Shown piece after piece: positions 43,589 to 53,720 of a stretch of 64,000 nucleotides of DNA. This stretch comes from Streptomyces sp. NRRL S-646 (GTDB taxonomy: Bacteria > Actinomycetota > Actinomycetes > Streptomycetales > Streptomycetaceae). The stretch is taken from NCBI RefSeq assembly GCF_000720765.1, contig NZ_JODC01000007.1, forward strand, positions 558,001 through 622,000. Reading direction: 5' to 3'. Within the stretch, counting starts at the first letter, position 1. Every line of letters starts with the position of its first letter. The translations under genes were made by a program, and so were the position numbers. The notes under the pieces were generated by a model. The model was not told where the DNA came from. It saw only the letters and a list, made by a program, of their open reading frames with translations, and did no database searches.

Positions 43589-44626
43589 TCAGGCCGAGGC
43601 CCGTCGCACCAGTGTCGTCGGCAGGACCACGCTCGACGGCGCGCCTGCGACGCCCTCGTCGGTGCCGCGGGGACCGAGGCGGCGCAGCAGCAGCCGGGCC
43701 ATCAGCCGGCCCATCTCCTCGATGTCCTGACGGACCGTCGTCAGCGGTGGATCGGCCTGCTCGGCGACGGGCAGCATGTCGTCGAAGCCGATCACGGCGA
43801 CGTCGTCGGGCACCCGCCGCCCGCGCTCACGCAGCACGCGCAGCGCGCCCGCCGCGGTGAGGTCGTTGGCGGCGAACACGGCGTCCAGGTCGGGGCGGCG
43901 CTCGATGAGTTCCCGCATCGCCCGCTCACCGCCGACCGGGGTGAAGTCGCTCTCGACGATGAGCCGGGGATCGGCGTCGACCATGACGTCCCGGAAGCCG
44001 TCGAGCCGGTCCGCCGCGGACGTCTGGTCGAGGGGCCCGGTGATGTGCGCGATCCGGGTGCGGCCGAGCCCGACGAGATGGCGTACGGCCTCGCGGGCGC
44101 CGCCGCGGTTGTCGCTGTCGACGTACACCACCCCGCTGCGGCCGTCGCTCCAGCCGGGCCGCCCGCCGAACACGGTCGGCACGCCCGCGTGCTGGATCAG
44201 GCCGGGCAGCGGGTCGTCGAGGTGCAGGGAGAAGACGAGCGCGCCGTCCACATGGCCCCCGGCGAGGTAGCGGCCGACGCGGGCGTGGTCGTCGCGGCCC
44301 TCGGTGAGCAGCAGCACGAGCTGGTTGTCGTGTGCCGTCAACTCCTTGCTGATGCCCCTCAGTTGCAGTGCGAAGAAGGGGTCGGCGAAGACGCGGGTCT
44401 CCGGCTCGGCGATGACCACGGCCACGGCGTCGTGCCGCCTGGTCACGAGGGAGCGGGCGGCCTGGTTGGGCACGTATCCGAGTTCTTCAACCGCCCGCCG
44501 GACCCGCGCGACCAGGGGTTCCCTGACTCCGTCGCCGCCGTTCACCACGCGTGAGACGGTCGCCCGGGACACGCCCGCCCGGGCGGCCACGGCCTCCAGT
44601 GTGGGGCGCGGCGCTGTGTCGGTCAC
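43589..44626 (-). CDS. LacI family transcriptional regulator
   Basis: A 345-residue repressor. The N-terminal HTH and hinge (PTLEAVAARAGVSRATVSRVVNG, GYVPNQAARSLVTRR) is followed by a periplasmic-binding-like sugar sensor (DAVAVVIAEPETRVFADPFF, FAANDLTAAGALRVL, VIGFDDMLPVAEQADPPLTTV). GTG at 44626 follows AGCAGGAG. The perfect palindrome GAGAGCGCTCTC lies 62 bases upstream and is the expected operator, so it should be autoregulated. No sugar transport or glycosidase gene remains next to it, except a small DUF1080 remnant. Confidence 0.92.
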   Translation of the reverse strand: MTDTAPRPTLEAVAARAGVSRATVSRVVNGGDGVREPLVARVRRAVEELGYVPNQAARSLVTRRHDAVAVVIAEPETRVFADPFFALQLRGISKELTAHDNQLVLLLTEGRDDHARVGRYLAGGHVDGALVFSLHLDDPLPGLIQHAGVPTVFGGRPGWSDGRSGVVYVDSDNRGGAREAVRHLVGLGRTRIAHITGPLDQTSAADRLDGFRDVMVDADPRLIVESDFTPVGGERAMRELIERRPDLDAVFAANDLTAAGALRVLRERGRRVPDDVAVIGFDDMLPVAEQADPPLTTVRQDIEEMGRLMARLLLRRLGPRGTDEGVAGAPSSVVLPTTLVRRASA

Positions 44627-44688
44627 TTCGGGCTCCTGCTCCTGCTCGGCGGTTGCCGATCAGGATAGCTCCGGGCGGGCAGCGTCGT

Positions 44689-44700
44689 GAGAGCGCTCTC
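44689..44700. promoter_or_regulatory. LacI-type operator palindrome
   Basis: GAGAGCGCTCTC is a perfect 12-bp palindrome of the form used by Streptomyces LacI sugar regulators (GAGCGCTC core), in the promoter region of the LacI gene. Confidence 0.7.
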
Positions 44701-44745
44701 GGACCACCGGGATCCCTCGTATGCAGGAGTCGTCCGCCCATGACC

Positions 44746-44857
44746 TCAGCGTTCGTGCGGCTTGTACCCCCGGCAGTTCAGCTGCCGCCCATCGGACTGA
44801 GCGGCAGTGATGGTCACGCCCCGGTCGATACCGATGACCTCGCCCGTGACAGGCGGT
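44746..44857 (-). pseudogene. TnpB (IS605 OrfB-like) remnant
   Basis: The minus strand encodes PPVTGEVIGIDRGVTITAAQ and then SDGRQLNCRGYKPHER before a stop. GxVxGIDRGVxxxAAxSDG is the RuvC-I strand of TnpB/IS605 OrfB nucleases; the Asp of GIDRG is the first catalytic acid. About 36 residues remain, with no zinc finger or later motifs. It ends next to another gene fragment, suggesting repeated insertion and deletion here. Confidence 0.65.
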
Positions 44858-44863
44858 GCCCCG

Positions 44864-44932
44864 GAAGAACTGCAGGTGCACAGCACGACGGATGTCGTTT
44901 CCTACCGGGACATCCGGATCAAGGAGTTGTAG
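44864..44932 (+). pseudogene. C-terminal remnant of a DUF1080 (3-keto-disaccharide hydrolase-like) protein
   Basis: The + strand reads EELQVHSTTDVVSYRDIRIK, EL and TAG. STTDVVxYRDIRIKEL is the end of DUF1080 sugar-hydrolase domains. Only about 22 residues are left. It overlaps the 3' end of the polymerase gene on the other strand by 14 bases. Its location near a LacI gene suggests a lost sugar locus. Confidence 0.6.
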
Positions 44933-45968
44933 GACCCGACGGAGGCGCCTGGGCCTCAGGCGCCTTCTTCGCCCTGCTCGGCTGCACCCGCTTCGGCTCG
45001 CCCGGCATCTTCGGGTACTCCGGCGGATACGGCAGATCGCCCAGCCCGTGGTCGTGTTCGTCGCGGCGGGCCAGTTCGAGCAGGTCCTCCAGCGAGAAGC
45101 GTCGGTCGTCCATGTCCGCGTGCACGTCGCCGAGTTCGGCGAAGCGCGCGGGCATGGTCGCGATGTCGAAGTCCCGGGGGTGGGCGACCCCGACCTCCTC
45201 CCAGGTCAGGGGCGCCGAGACCGGGGCGTACGGGCGGGGTCGTACGGAGTAGGCGGAGGCAATGGTGCGGTCGCGGGCCGTCTGGTTGTAGTCGACGAAG
45301 ATGCGCTCGCCGCGCTCCTCCTTCCACCACTTGATGGTCACGTGGTCCGGCATCCGGCGCTCCAGCTCCCTGCCCACCGCGATGGCGGCCCGCCGGACCT
45401 GGGTGAAGGTCCAGCGCGGCTCGATCGGCACGAAGACATGCAGGCCGCGGCCGCCGGAGGTCTTGGGGAAGCCGCGCAGGCCGCCGAACTCGTCGAGGAC
45501 GGAGCGCAGTTCGTGGGCGGCGCGGACGGCGTCGTCGTAGTCGGTGCCGGGCTGCGGGTCGAGGTCGATGCGCAGTTCGTCGGGGCGGTCGACGTCGTCG
45601 CGGCGCACCGGCCAGGGGTGGAAGGTGAGCGTGCCGTACTGGGCGGCCCACAGGACGGCGGCCTCCTCGGTGGGGCACATCTCGTCGGCGCTGCGGCCGC
45701 TGGGGAAGGTGATGTGGGCGGTCGGGATCCAGTCGGGCATGTTCTTGGGCGCCCGCTTCTGGAAGAAGTTCTCGCCGGTCACGCCCTCCGGGTAACGCTC
45801 CAGGGTGGTGGGCCGGTCGCGGAGGGCGCGCAGGATGCCGGGGCCGACCGCGATGTAGTACCGGGCGAGATCCAGCTTGGTGAAACCGCGCTCCGGGAAG
45901 AAGATCTTGTCCGGGCTGGAGAGGCGGACGGTGCGGCCGCCCGATTCCAGTTCCACCGCTTCACCCAT
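44919..45968 (-). CDS. LigD-type polymerase/primase domain protein (NHEJ)
   Basis: A 349-residue archaeo-eukaryotic primase-like polymerase, the LigD PolDom as a separate protein. Blocks: RLSSPDKIFFPERGFTKLDLARYY, GENFFQKRAPKNMPDW, the catalytic acids in LRIDLDPQPG (DxD), SGGRGLHVFVPI and RIFVDYNQTARDRTIASAYSVR. Fills or adds nucleotides (often ribonucleotides) at double-strand breaks. The end after residue about 310 is Pro/Ala-rich. ATG at 45968 (MGEAVELESG) is preferred to 45995. Divergent, 74 bases apart, from an ATP-dependent ligase, a typical split-LigD arrangement. Confidence 0.92.
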   Translation of the reverse strand: MGEAVELESGGRTVRLSSPDKIFFPERGFTKLDLARYYIAVGPGILRALRDRPTTLERYPEGVTGENFFQKRAPKNMPDWIPTAHITFPSGRSADEMCPTEEAAVLWAAQYGTLTFHPWPVRRDDVDRPDELRIDLDPQPGTDYDDAVRAAHELRSVLDEFGGLRGFPKTSGGRGLHVFVPIEPRWTFTQVRRAAIAVGRELERRMPDHVTIKWWKEERGERIFVDYNQTARDRTIASAYSVRPRPYAPVSAPLTWEEVGVAHPRDFDIATMPARFAELGDVHADMDDRRFSLEDLLELARRDEHDHGLGDLPYPPEYPKMPGEPKRVQPSRAKKAPEAQAPPSGPTTP

Positions 45969-46042
45969 GCGGCCACGGTAGGCGCACCTGGTCAACCTCG
46001 CACACCGGGCGACAGGCTGCGTATGCGAGCAGAATCGGAACC

Positions 46043-47107
46043 ATGGATCTGCCGGTGATGCCGCCCGTGAAGCCGATGCTCGCCAAGTCGGTGGCGAAGA
46101 TTCCGCCGGACATGCACTACGAGGCGAAGTGGGACGGCTTCCGGGCGATCGTGTTCCGCGACGGGGCCGAGGTCGAACTGGGCAGCCGTACGGGCAAGCC
46201 GCTGACCAGGTACTTCCCCGAGCTGGTGGTGGCGGTGAAGGAGCGGGTGCCCGAGCGGTGCGTGCTGGACGGGGAGATCGTCATCGCGCGGGAGGGGCGG
46301 CTCGACTTCGACGCGCTCACCGAGCGTATCCACCCGGCGGACTCCCGGGTACGGATGCTCGCGGAGAGGACCCCGGCGTCGTTCGTGGCCTTCGACCTGC
46401 TGGCCCTGGCCGACGAGTCGCTGCTGGACGTGCAGCTGACCGACCGGCGGGCGCTGCTGGAGCGGGCGCTGGCCGAGGTGACCGCGCCGGTCCACCTCGC
46501 GCCGGCCACGACCGACATCGACGTGGCGCAGAGCTGGTTCGAGGAGTACGAGGGGGCGGGCCTGGACGGCGTCATCGCCAAGCCGCTCACGCTGCGCTAC
46601 CTCCAGGACGAACGCGCCATGTTCAAGATCAAGCACGAGCGAACGGCGGACGTCGTCGTCGCGGGCTACCGCTTCCACAAGAGCGGCCCGATCGTGGGCT
46701 CGCTGCTGCTCGGCCTCTACGACGACAGGGGCGCCCTGCAGCATGTGGGCGTGTCGGCGGCGTTCCCGATGAAGCGGCGCGCGGAGCTGGTCGAGGAGCT
46801 GGAGCCCTTGCGGATGGAGGACGCCGAGGGGCACCCCTGGGCGGCCTGGTCCGACGAGACGGCGCACGAGACGGCCCGGCTGCCCGGCGCCCCCAGCCGC
46901 TGGTCGGGCAAGAAGGACCTGTCCTGGGTGCCGCTGAGACCGGAGCGGGTGGCCGAGGTGGCGTACGACCACATGGAGAACCGGGCACGTTTCCGGCACA
47001 CGGCCCGCTTCCGCCGCTGGCGCCCGGACCGCACCCCTCAGAGCTGCACCTACGCGCAGCTGGAGGAGCCGGTGCGGTATGACCTGGCGGAGATCTTGGG
47101 CACTTGA
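46043..47107 (+). CDS. ligC: ATP-dependent DNA ligase (LigC-like)
   Basis: A 354-residue ATP-dependent DNA ligase. The adenylation motif I is EAKWDGFRA with the nucleophilic Lys29. Other motifs: ELGSRTGKPLTRYFPEL, CVLDGEIVI, FVAFDLLAL, GLDGVIAKPL and FKIKHERTADVVVAG. An OB-fold follows from about residue 215. Lacks the extra N- and C-terminal domains of LigD. Expected to seal breaks with the divergent polymerase in non-homologous end joining; no Ku gene is present in the window. ATG at 46043. Confidence 0.93.
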   Translation: MDLPVMPPVKPMLAKSVAKIPPDMHYEAKWDGFRAIVFRDGAEVELGSRTGKPLTRYFPELVVAVKERVPERCVLDGEIVIAREGRLDFDALTERIHPADSRVRMLAERTPASFVAFDLLALADESLLDVQLTDRRALLERALAEVTAPVHLAPATTDIDVAQSWFEEYEGAGLDGVIAKPLTLRYLQDERAMFKIKHERTADVVVAGYRFHKSGPIVGSLLLGLYDDRGALQHVGVSAAFPMKRRAELVEELEPLRMEDAEGHPWAAWSDETAHETARLPGAPSRWSGKKDLSWVPLRPERVAEVAYDHMENRARFRHTARFRRWRPDRTPQSCTYAQLEEPVRYDLAEILGT

Positions 47108-47120
47108 CCGGCAGTGTCCA

Positions 47121-47195
47121 GGCTGCCCGGAGGCTCCGCCCCCAGACCCCCGTTCGGCCTGAACGGCCTCGTCCTCAAACGCCGGACGGGCTGAA
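47121..47195. repeat. Dispersed repeat family B, copy 2
   Basis: GGAGGCTCCGCCCCCAGACC, CCGTTCGGCCTGAACGGCCT, CGTCCTCAAACGCCGGACGG. Same order and orientation as copy 1 at 22656. It lies between the convergent ligase and alcohol dehydrogenase genes. Confidence 0.85.
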
Positions 47196-47200
47196 TTGTC

Positions 47201-48391
47201 CTACGGCGTCATGAGGACCTTGACCGCGCCGTCCTGCTTGCGCTGGAACATCTCGTACGCGTGCGGCGCGTCGGTGAGCGGCAGCCGGTGGGTGGCGAAG
47301 TCGTCGACGCCGAGGGGGTCCTCGTCCGTCAGATACGGGAGGATCTCGTCGCTCCAGTGGCGCACGTTGGCCTGGCCCATGCGGATCTGGATCTGCTTGT
47401 CGAACATGGTGAGCAGGGGCATCGGATCGGCCGTGCCGCCGTAGACGCCGACGAGGGAGAGCGTGCCGCCGCGGCGGACCAGTTCGATGGCGGTGTGCAG
47501 GGCGGCGAGGCGGTCGATGCTGAAGCGTTCGGCGAGCGGCCCTGCGAGCTTGCGGGGCAGCAGGGCCGAGGCCTGCTGGGCCAGCCGTGCGGCCGCGCTG
47601 CCGTGGGCCTCGGTGCCGACCGCGTCGATCACGGCGTCGGGGCCGCGGCCGTCGGTCTCGTCGCGGATCGCCTGGACCAGCTCCTTCTCGCTGTCGAAGC
47701 TCCGCAGGTCGTATGTCTCCACGCCCCGCGCCTTCGCCCGGCGCAGCCGCTCGCCCACCAGGTCCACCCCGAACACCCGCCCGGCGCCGCGCACCTGGGC
47801 GACACGGCAGGCCATGTCACCGATCGGCCCGAGACCGAGCACGGCGACGCTGCCGCCCTCCGGGATCCCTGCGTACTCGACCGCCTGCCAGGCGGTGGGC
47901 AGGACGTCGGAGAGATAGACGAAACGGTCGTCGGGCGGACCCTCCGGAACCTTGATCGGCCCGTACTGCGCCTGCGGCACCCGCAGATACTCGGCCTGGG
48001 CGCCCGGCACCGCGCCGTACAGGCGGGTGTAGCCGAAGAGAGCGGCACCCATGCCCTCGCCGGTCACCTGTGTGGTCTCGCACTGCGTGGGCAGGCCTGT
48101 CAGGCACATCCAGCAGTTGCCGCACGCGATCTGGAACGGCACCACGACACGGTCGCCCGCCGCGAGGTCCGGCACGCCGGCCCCGACCTCCTGGACGATG
48201 CCCATCGGTTCGTGTCCGAGGATGTCGCCCGGTGTCATGAACGGCGTGAGCACCTCGTACAGATGCAGATCGGAGCCGCACAGCCCCGTCGAGGTGATGC
48301 GGATGACGGCGTCGGTCGGCTCCTGGATCCCCGGATCGGGCATCTCCTCGACCCGTACGTCCCGCTTCCCCTGCCAGGTCACAGCCTTCAT
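47201..48391 (-). CDS. Zinc-dependent alcohol dehydrogenase family protein
   Basis: A 396-residue medium-chain dehydrogenase. Catalytic zinc: GLCGSDLHLYE and GHEPMGIVQEVG. Structural zinc: CGNCWMCLTGLPTQC. NAD-binding: SVAVLGLGPIGDMACRVAQVRGAGRVFGVD. An insertion around residues 265-300 is characteristic of the glutathione-independent formaldehyde dehydrogenase-like subgroup. The substrate is unresolved. ATG at 48391 (MKAVTWQGKRDVRVE) follows GGGAGCGC; the upstream residues are rejected. It is divergent from a DUF3048 lipoprotein across about 230 bases. Confidence 0.92.
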   Translation of the reverse strand: MKAVTWQGKRDVRVEEMPDPGIQEPTDAVIRITSTGLCGSDLHLYEVLTPFMTPGDILGHEPMGIVQEVGAGVPDLAAGDRVVVPFQIACGNCWMCLTGLPTQCETTQVTGEGMGAALFGYTRLYGAVPGAQAEYLRVPQAQYGPIKVPEGPPDDRFVYLSDVLPTAWQAVEYAGIPEGGSVAVLGLGPIGDMACRVAQVRGAGRVFGVDLVGERLRRAKARGVETYDLRSFDSEKELVQAIRDETDGRGPDAVIDAVGTEAHGSAAARLAQQASALLPRKLAGPLAERFSIDRLAALHTAIELVRRGGTLSLVGVYGGTADPMPLLTMFDKQIQIRMGQANVRHWSDEILPYLTDEDPLGVDDFATHRLPLTDAPHAYEMFQRKQDGAVKVLMTP

Positions 48392-48623
48392 CGCGTGGCG
48401 CTCCCTCCGTCGCATCGGTGTGTCTGCTGCCGCGGTGCCGCCCGGGTACCCGCCCCGCCGCTTCCCGAAGCGGGATCAGGAGCAAGGCCGGAAACAGGGC
48501 CCAGGGCTCTCAGCCGGACCAGGGCCAATGGGCGTATCGAACGCGCGCAATCAGAACCAAGCGGGTATGGCCATCAATGAACGTATAAGCGCACAATCAT
48601 TCACACGGGATGTGGTGGCCACG

Positions 48624-49607
48624 GTGAGCACGGGACGGTTGGCGCGTCCGCGACGCGCCTCGATGACAGTGGCGCTGCTGGCCGCCACGGCGACGGCCGC
48701 GCTGGCGGCGGGCTGCACGGATCAGCACGGCCCGGCGCAGGACGGACGCGGCCGGACGCAGGCCCCCAGGCAGCCGGAGGAGATCGTCAGCGGCACCCCC
48801 GTACTCGCAGTGAAGATCGACAACGCGCCCGCGGCCCGGCCCCAGACGGGACTCGACTCGGCGGACGTCGTGTACGCGGAACAGGTCGAGGGCGGGCTGA
48901 GCCGCCTGATGGCGGTGTACGCGAGCACGCTACCGAAAGCCGTCGGGCCGGTGCGCAGCGCCCGCGAGTCGGATCTGGAGCTGCTGCGCCAGTTCCACAA
49001 TCCGACGCTCGCCTTCTCCGGGGCGCAGCACAAGCTGCTGCCGCTGATCAACAGCGCCCCGCTGCAGGCGGAGCCGCCCGAAAAGGCGTCCGGCGCCTAC
49101 TTCCGCGGCACCGGCAGACCAGCACCGCACAACCTCTTCCTGCGCCCCGCCCGCCTGATGCCGTCGCCACCGGGCACGAAGGCGCTGACCACCGGTTTCC
49201 GCTACGGCGCCGCACCGGCCGGCGGCAGACCCGAGAACACGCGCACCATCCGCTTCCCCGCCGCCGGCTTCACCTTCACCTGGTCCGCAGGCCTGCACCG
49301 CTACCTGGTGGCGATGGACGGGAAACCCACCACGACGGCCGACGGAAAGCGGGTGGCGCCTGCGACGGTCGTCGTGCAGTACGTGAAGGTGCGGCAGTCC
49401 GCCTTTCACGACCGTCTCGGCAACAACACGCCGTACACCGCGACGGTCGGCTCCGGGAAGGCGCAGGTCCTGCGCGACGGACGGGTCTACGACGTCAACT
49501 GGCAGCGCAGGAAGGCCACCGACGGCACGCACTTCACGACGAAGGACGGCAGGCCGGTGAACTTCGCGAAGGGTCAGGTGTGGGTGGTACTGACGAAGGC
49601 ACCGTGA
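48624..49607 (+). CDS. DUF3048 domain lipoprotein
   Basis: A 327-residue predicted lipoprotein. The GTG at 48624 gives a short basic start, hydrophobic core (MTVALLAATATAALAAG) and lipobox LAAGC. The mature domain has PVLAVKIDNAPAARPQTGLDSADVVYAEQVEGGLSRLMAVY and GPVRSARESDLELL, both typical of DUF3048 (YerB-like). The C-terminal part reads LVAMDGKPTTTADG and VVVQYVKVRQSAFHDRLG. Role unknown; likely on the outside of the membrane. ATG at 48567 is an alternative start. The stop is 14 bases from pcaV on the other strand. Confidence 0.88.
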   Translation: MSTGRLARPRRASMTVALLAATATAALAAGCTDQHGPAQDGRGRTQAPRQPEEIVSGTPVLAVKIDNAPAARPQTGLDSADVVYAEQVEGGLSRLMAVYASTLPKAVGPVRSARESDLELLRQFHNPTLAFSGAQHKLLPLINSAPLQAEPPEKASGAYFRGTGRPAPHNLFLRPARLMPSPPGTKALTTGFRYGAAPAGGRPENTRTIRFPAAGFTFTWSAGLHRYLVAMDGKPTTTADGKRVAPATVVVQYVKVRQSAFHDRLGNNTPYTATVGSGKAQVLRDGRVYDVNWQRRKATDGTHFTTKDGRPVNFAKGQVWVVLTKAP

Positions 49608-49621
49608 TAGGTCCGGCGCGC

Positions 49622-50086
49622 TCAGCCCTGCGCCACGAGGGGTTCCGCCGGGTTGCGGAGCCCCTCGGCCGCATCGGCGACCCGCCCGATCAGATCGAAG
49701 AACACCGACTGCTCCTCGGCGGACAGCGGGGCCAGGAAGACCTGGTTCATCCGGGCCGTGCGCACGGTCAGCTTGCGGTGGGTGCGCACACCGTCGTCGG
49801 TGAGACGCAGCAGGAAACGACGGCCGTCCTGCGGATCACGCACCTTGTCGAGCAGCCCACGACGCCCGAGCCTGCTGATCACCTCGGCGATCGTCGACCG
49901 GTCAAGACCCACCCGCTCCCCCACCGTGCGCTGGTCCAGGCCCGGCTCGGCGACGAGCGCGTTGAGGACCGCGAACTGCGGCGAGGTGATCTCCTCCGAG
50001 ACCATCGTGTTCCACAGCAGGTAGTGGGCCTGCTGCAGCCGCCGGGCCAGGTGCCCGGGGTGGGTGGTGAGGTCCACCGCGGCCAT
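49622..50086 (-). CDS. pcaV: MarR family repressor of the pca operon
   Basis: A 154-residue MarR protein. The winged helix spans ITSPQFAVLNALVAEPGLDQRTVGERVGLDRSTIAEVISRLGRRGLLDKVRDPQDGRRFLLRLTDDG. Residue 15 is Arg (in HLARRLQQAHYLLW), the position I recall as ligand-binding in S. coelicolor PcaV, which releases DNA when protocatechuate binds. ATG at 50086 follows GGGAGC; the longer open frame to 50473 covers the intergenic region and pcaI. Divergent from pcaI, the standard arrangement. Confidence 0.92.
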   Translation of the reverse strand: MAAVDLTTHPGHLARRLQQAHYLLWNTMVSEEITSPQFAVLNALVAEPGLDQRTVGERVGLDRSTIAEVISRLGRRGLLDKVRDPQDGRRFLLRLTDDGVRTHRKLTVRTARMNQVFLAPLSAEEQSVFFDLIGRVADAAEGLRNPAEPLVAQG

Positions 50087-50136
50087 GTGCGCTCCCGAGG
50101 TCGAATTCGTTGGTGCACTGAACGATACCTGTCGCC

Positions 50137-50146
50137 CAGTCGACTG
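50137..50146. promoter_or_regulatory. Palindrome in the pcaV-pcaI gap
   Basis: CAGTCGACTG, a perfect 10-bp palindrome 51 bases upstream of pcaV. Possible PcaV contact for autoregulation; no motif was available to compare. Confidence 0.4.
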
Positions 50147-50219
50147 TCTGTAGAGCTGCACCCCGCTACTGACCTTGCTGTTCTTCGGGGTCTTGACGTC
50201 CAGCGGCTCGGGTGGCAGC

Positions 50220-50235
50220 GTGAAGGAAACTTCAC
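50220..50235. promoter_or_regulatory. Perfect inverted repeat before pcaI, PcaV operator candidate
   Basis: GTGAAG, spacer GAAA, CTTCAC (perfect 6-bp arms), 62 bases before the pcaI start, with an AAATACT -10-like sequence just after it. Confidence 0.5.
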
Positions 50236-50297
50236 CAAAATACTCAGTGCCCTGATTAATTCGTGACCGGGCGCTCGGACGGGATGGGGCTTCACGG

Positions 50298-51053
50298 ATG
50301 GACAAGGTGGTCGCCACAGCCGCTGAGGCGGTGGCGGATGTGCCGGAGGGTGCGTCGCTGGCGGTGGGCGGGTTCGGCCTGAGCGGTGTGCCGAACGTGC
50401 TGATCGGGGCGCTGTACGAGCGGGGCGTGTCCGGGCTGAGCGTGGTCTCCAACAACTGCGGGGCGATGGACACGGGGCTTGCGGTTCTGCTGGCGGCCGG
50501 GCGGATCTCGCGGGTGACCGGCTCCTACATCGGGGCGAACAAGGAGTTCGCGCGGCAGTATCTGGCCGGGGAACTCGAGGTGGAGCTCATCCCGCAGGGC
50601 ACGCTGGCGGAGCGGCTGCGGGCAGGCGGGGCCGGGATCCCGGCCTTCTACACCCCGGCCGGGGTGGGCACGCAGGTCGCCGACGGCGGGTTGCCCTGGC
50701 GCTACGACGGCGAGGGCGGGGTCGCGCTGGCGTCGCCGCCCAAGGAGGTGCGGGAGTTCGACGGCACCGAGTATGTGCTGGAGCGGGGCATCCGGACCGA
50801 CTTCGCGCTGGTGCGGGCGGCGAAGGGCGACCTGCACGGCAACCTGGTGTTCAACAAGTCCACCCGCAACTTCAACCCCCTCGCCGCGATGGCCGGGCGG
50901 GTGACGATCGCCGAGGTGGAGGAGCTGGTGGAGGCCGGGGAGATCGATCCCGACGCAGTGCATCTGCCGGGGATCTTCGTGCAGCGGGTGGTCGCCCTGA
51001 CACCGGAGCAGGCCGGCGACAAGAAGATCGAGCAGCGGACGGTGAGCAGCTGA
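50298..51053 (+). CDS. pcaI: 3-oxoadipate CoA-transferase subunit A
   Basis: A 251-residue family I CoA-transferase alpha subunit. Conserved: [67 protein letters not shown] and the C-terminal [20 protein letters not shown]. With PcaJ it transfers CoA from succinyl-CoA to 3-oxoadipate. ATG at 50298. Its stop overlaps the pcaJ start (TGATG). First gene of the seven-gene pca operon, in the known Streptomyces order. Confidence 0.96.
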   Translation: MDKVVATAAEAVADVPEGASLAVGGFGLSGVPNVLIGALYERGVSGLSVVSNNCGAMDTGLAVLLAAGRISRVTGSYIGANKEFARQYLAGELEVELIPQGTLAERLRAGGAGIPAFYTPAGVGTQVADGGLPWRYDGEGGVALASPPKEVREFDGTEYVLERGIRTDFALVRAAKGDLHGNLVFNKSTRNFNPLAAMAGRVTIAEVEELVEAGEIDPDAVHLPGIFVQRVVALTPEQAGDKKIEQRTVSS

Positions 51054-51693
51054 TGGCCTGGACACGCGAGCAGATGGCCGCGCGGGCCGCGCGCGAGCTG
51101 GAGGACGGGCAGTACGTCAATCTCGGCATCGGGCTGCCGACGCTGATCCCGAACTACCTGCCGGCGGGGGTGGAGGTGGTGCTGGAGTCGGAGAACGGGA
51201 TCCTCGGCACCGGTCCGTATCCGGCCGAGGACTCCGTCGACCCGGATCTGATCAACGCGGGCAAGGAGACCGTGACCGTTCTGCCGGGTGCCTCCTTCTT
51301 CGATTCGGCACTGTCGTTCTCGATGATCCGCGGCGGGCACATCGATGTCGCAGTGCTGGGCGCGATGCAGGTCTCCGCTCGTGGTGACCTGGCGAACTGG
51401 GCCATCCCCGGGAAGCTGATCACCGGGATCGGCGGAGCGATGGACCTGGTGCACGGCGCGCGCACGGTGATCGTGGTGATGACGCACACCGCCAAGGACG
51501 GCTCGGCGAAGATCCTGGAGGAGTGTGCGCTGCCACTGACCGGCAAGGCGTGTGTGAACCGGGTCATCACCGATCTCGGCGTGATCGATGTGACACGGGA
51601 CGGGCTCGTGTTGACCGAGGTCGCCCCCGGCGTGAGCGTCGACGACGTCATCACCCGGACCGACGCCAAGCTGACCGTTGCGGAGGACCTGCT

Positions 51694-51697
<4 letters not shown>
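51053..51697 (+). CDS. pcaJ: 3-oxoadipate CoA-transferase subunit B
   Basis: A 214-residue beta subunit. The catalytic glutamate lies in [16 protein letters not shown] (SENG motif), preceded by [17 protein letters not shown] and followed by [32 protein letters not shown]. Standard length for PcaJ/ScoB. ATG at 51053 overlaps the PcaI stop by one base; the stop overlaps pcaF as GTGA, so all three are tightly coupled. Confidence 0.96.
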
Positions 51698-52896
<1,199 letters not shown>

Positions 52897-52940
52897 CAAC
52901 ACCAGGCGTCAAGAACACCCAGGAAGCCCCAGGGACCCCC

Positions 52941-53714
52941 ATGACTCTCACCCAGCAGGACATCGACCAGGAGATCGCGGCCGAGCACGCCGCGTACGAG
53001 AAGCGGCTCGCCGACGGGGCACCCGTGGAGCACCAGCCGCGACGCGACTACGCGCCGTACCGCTCGTCCGTCCTGCGTCACCCGAAGCAGCCGCCGATCA
53101 CCATCGACGTGGCGAAGGACCCGGAGCTGGTGGAGCTGTCCTCCCCCGCCTTCGGCGAGCGCGACATCACCGAGATCGACAACGACCTCACCCGGCAGCA
53201 CACCGGCGAGCCGATCGGTGAGCGCATCACCGTCTCCGGACGGCTGCTCGACCGGGACGGGCGGCCGATCCGCGGTCAGCTCATCGAGATCTGGCAGGCC
53301 AACTCGGCCGGCCGCTATGCCCACCAGCGCGAGCAGCACGACGCCCCGCTGGACCCGAACTTCACCGGCGTCGGCCGCACACTGACCGACGACGACGGGC
53401 ACTACCACTTCACCACCGTGCAGCCGGGCCCGTACCCGTGGCGTCAGCACCTCAACGCCTGGCGGCCCGCGCACATCCACTTCTCGCTCTTCGGCACGGC
53501 GTTCACGCAGCGGCTCGTGACACAGATGTACTTCCCGAGCGACCCGCTGTTCCCGTACGACCCGATCATCCAGTCGGTGACCGACGACGCGGCCCGGCAG
53601 CGGCTGGTCGCCACGTACGACCACAACCTGTCCGTGCCGGAGTTCTCGATGGGCTACCACTGGGACATCGTGCTCGACGGGCCGAACGCCACCTGGATCG
53701 AAGAAGGGCGCTGA
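52941..53714 (+). CDS. pcaH: Protocatechuate 3,4-dioxygenase subunit beta
   Basis: A 257-residue beta subunit of the intradiol dioxygenase. The Fe(III) ligands are two Tyr (in TVQPGPYPWRQH and the PYDP region) and two His in RPAHIHFSLFG. Conserved GQLIEIWQANSAGRYAHQREQHDAPLDPNFTG precedes them. Carries the iron site of the heteromeric enzyme that opens protocatechuate to 3-carboxy-cis,cis-muconate. ATG at 52941. A 44-base gap separates it from pcaF, the largest within the operon. Confidence 0.96.
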   Translation: MTLTQQDIDQEIAAEHAAYEKRLADGAPVEHQPRRDYAPYRSSVLRHPKQPPITIDVAKDPELVELSSPAFGERDITEIDNDLTRQHTGEPIGERITVSGRLLDRDGRPIRGQLIEIWQANSAGRYAHQREQHDAPLDPNFTGVGRTLTDDDGHYHFTTVQPGPYPWRQHLNAWRPAHIHFSLFGTAFTQRLVTQMYFPSDPLFPYDPIIQSVTDDAARQRLVATYDHNLSVPEFSMGYHWDIVLDGPNATWIEEGR

Positions 53715-53720
53715 CCTGCC

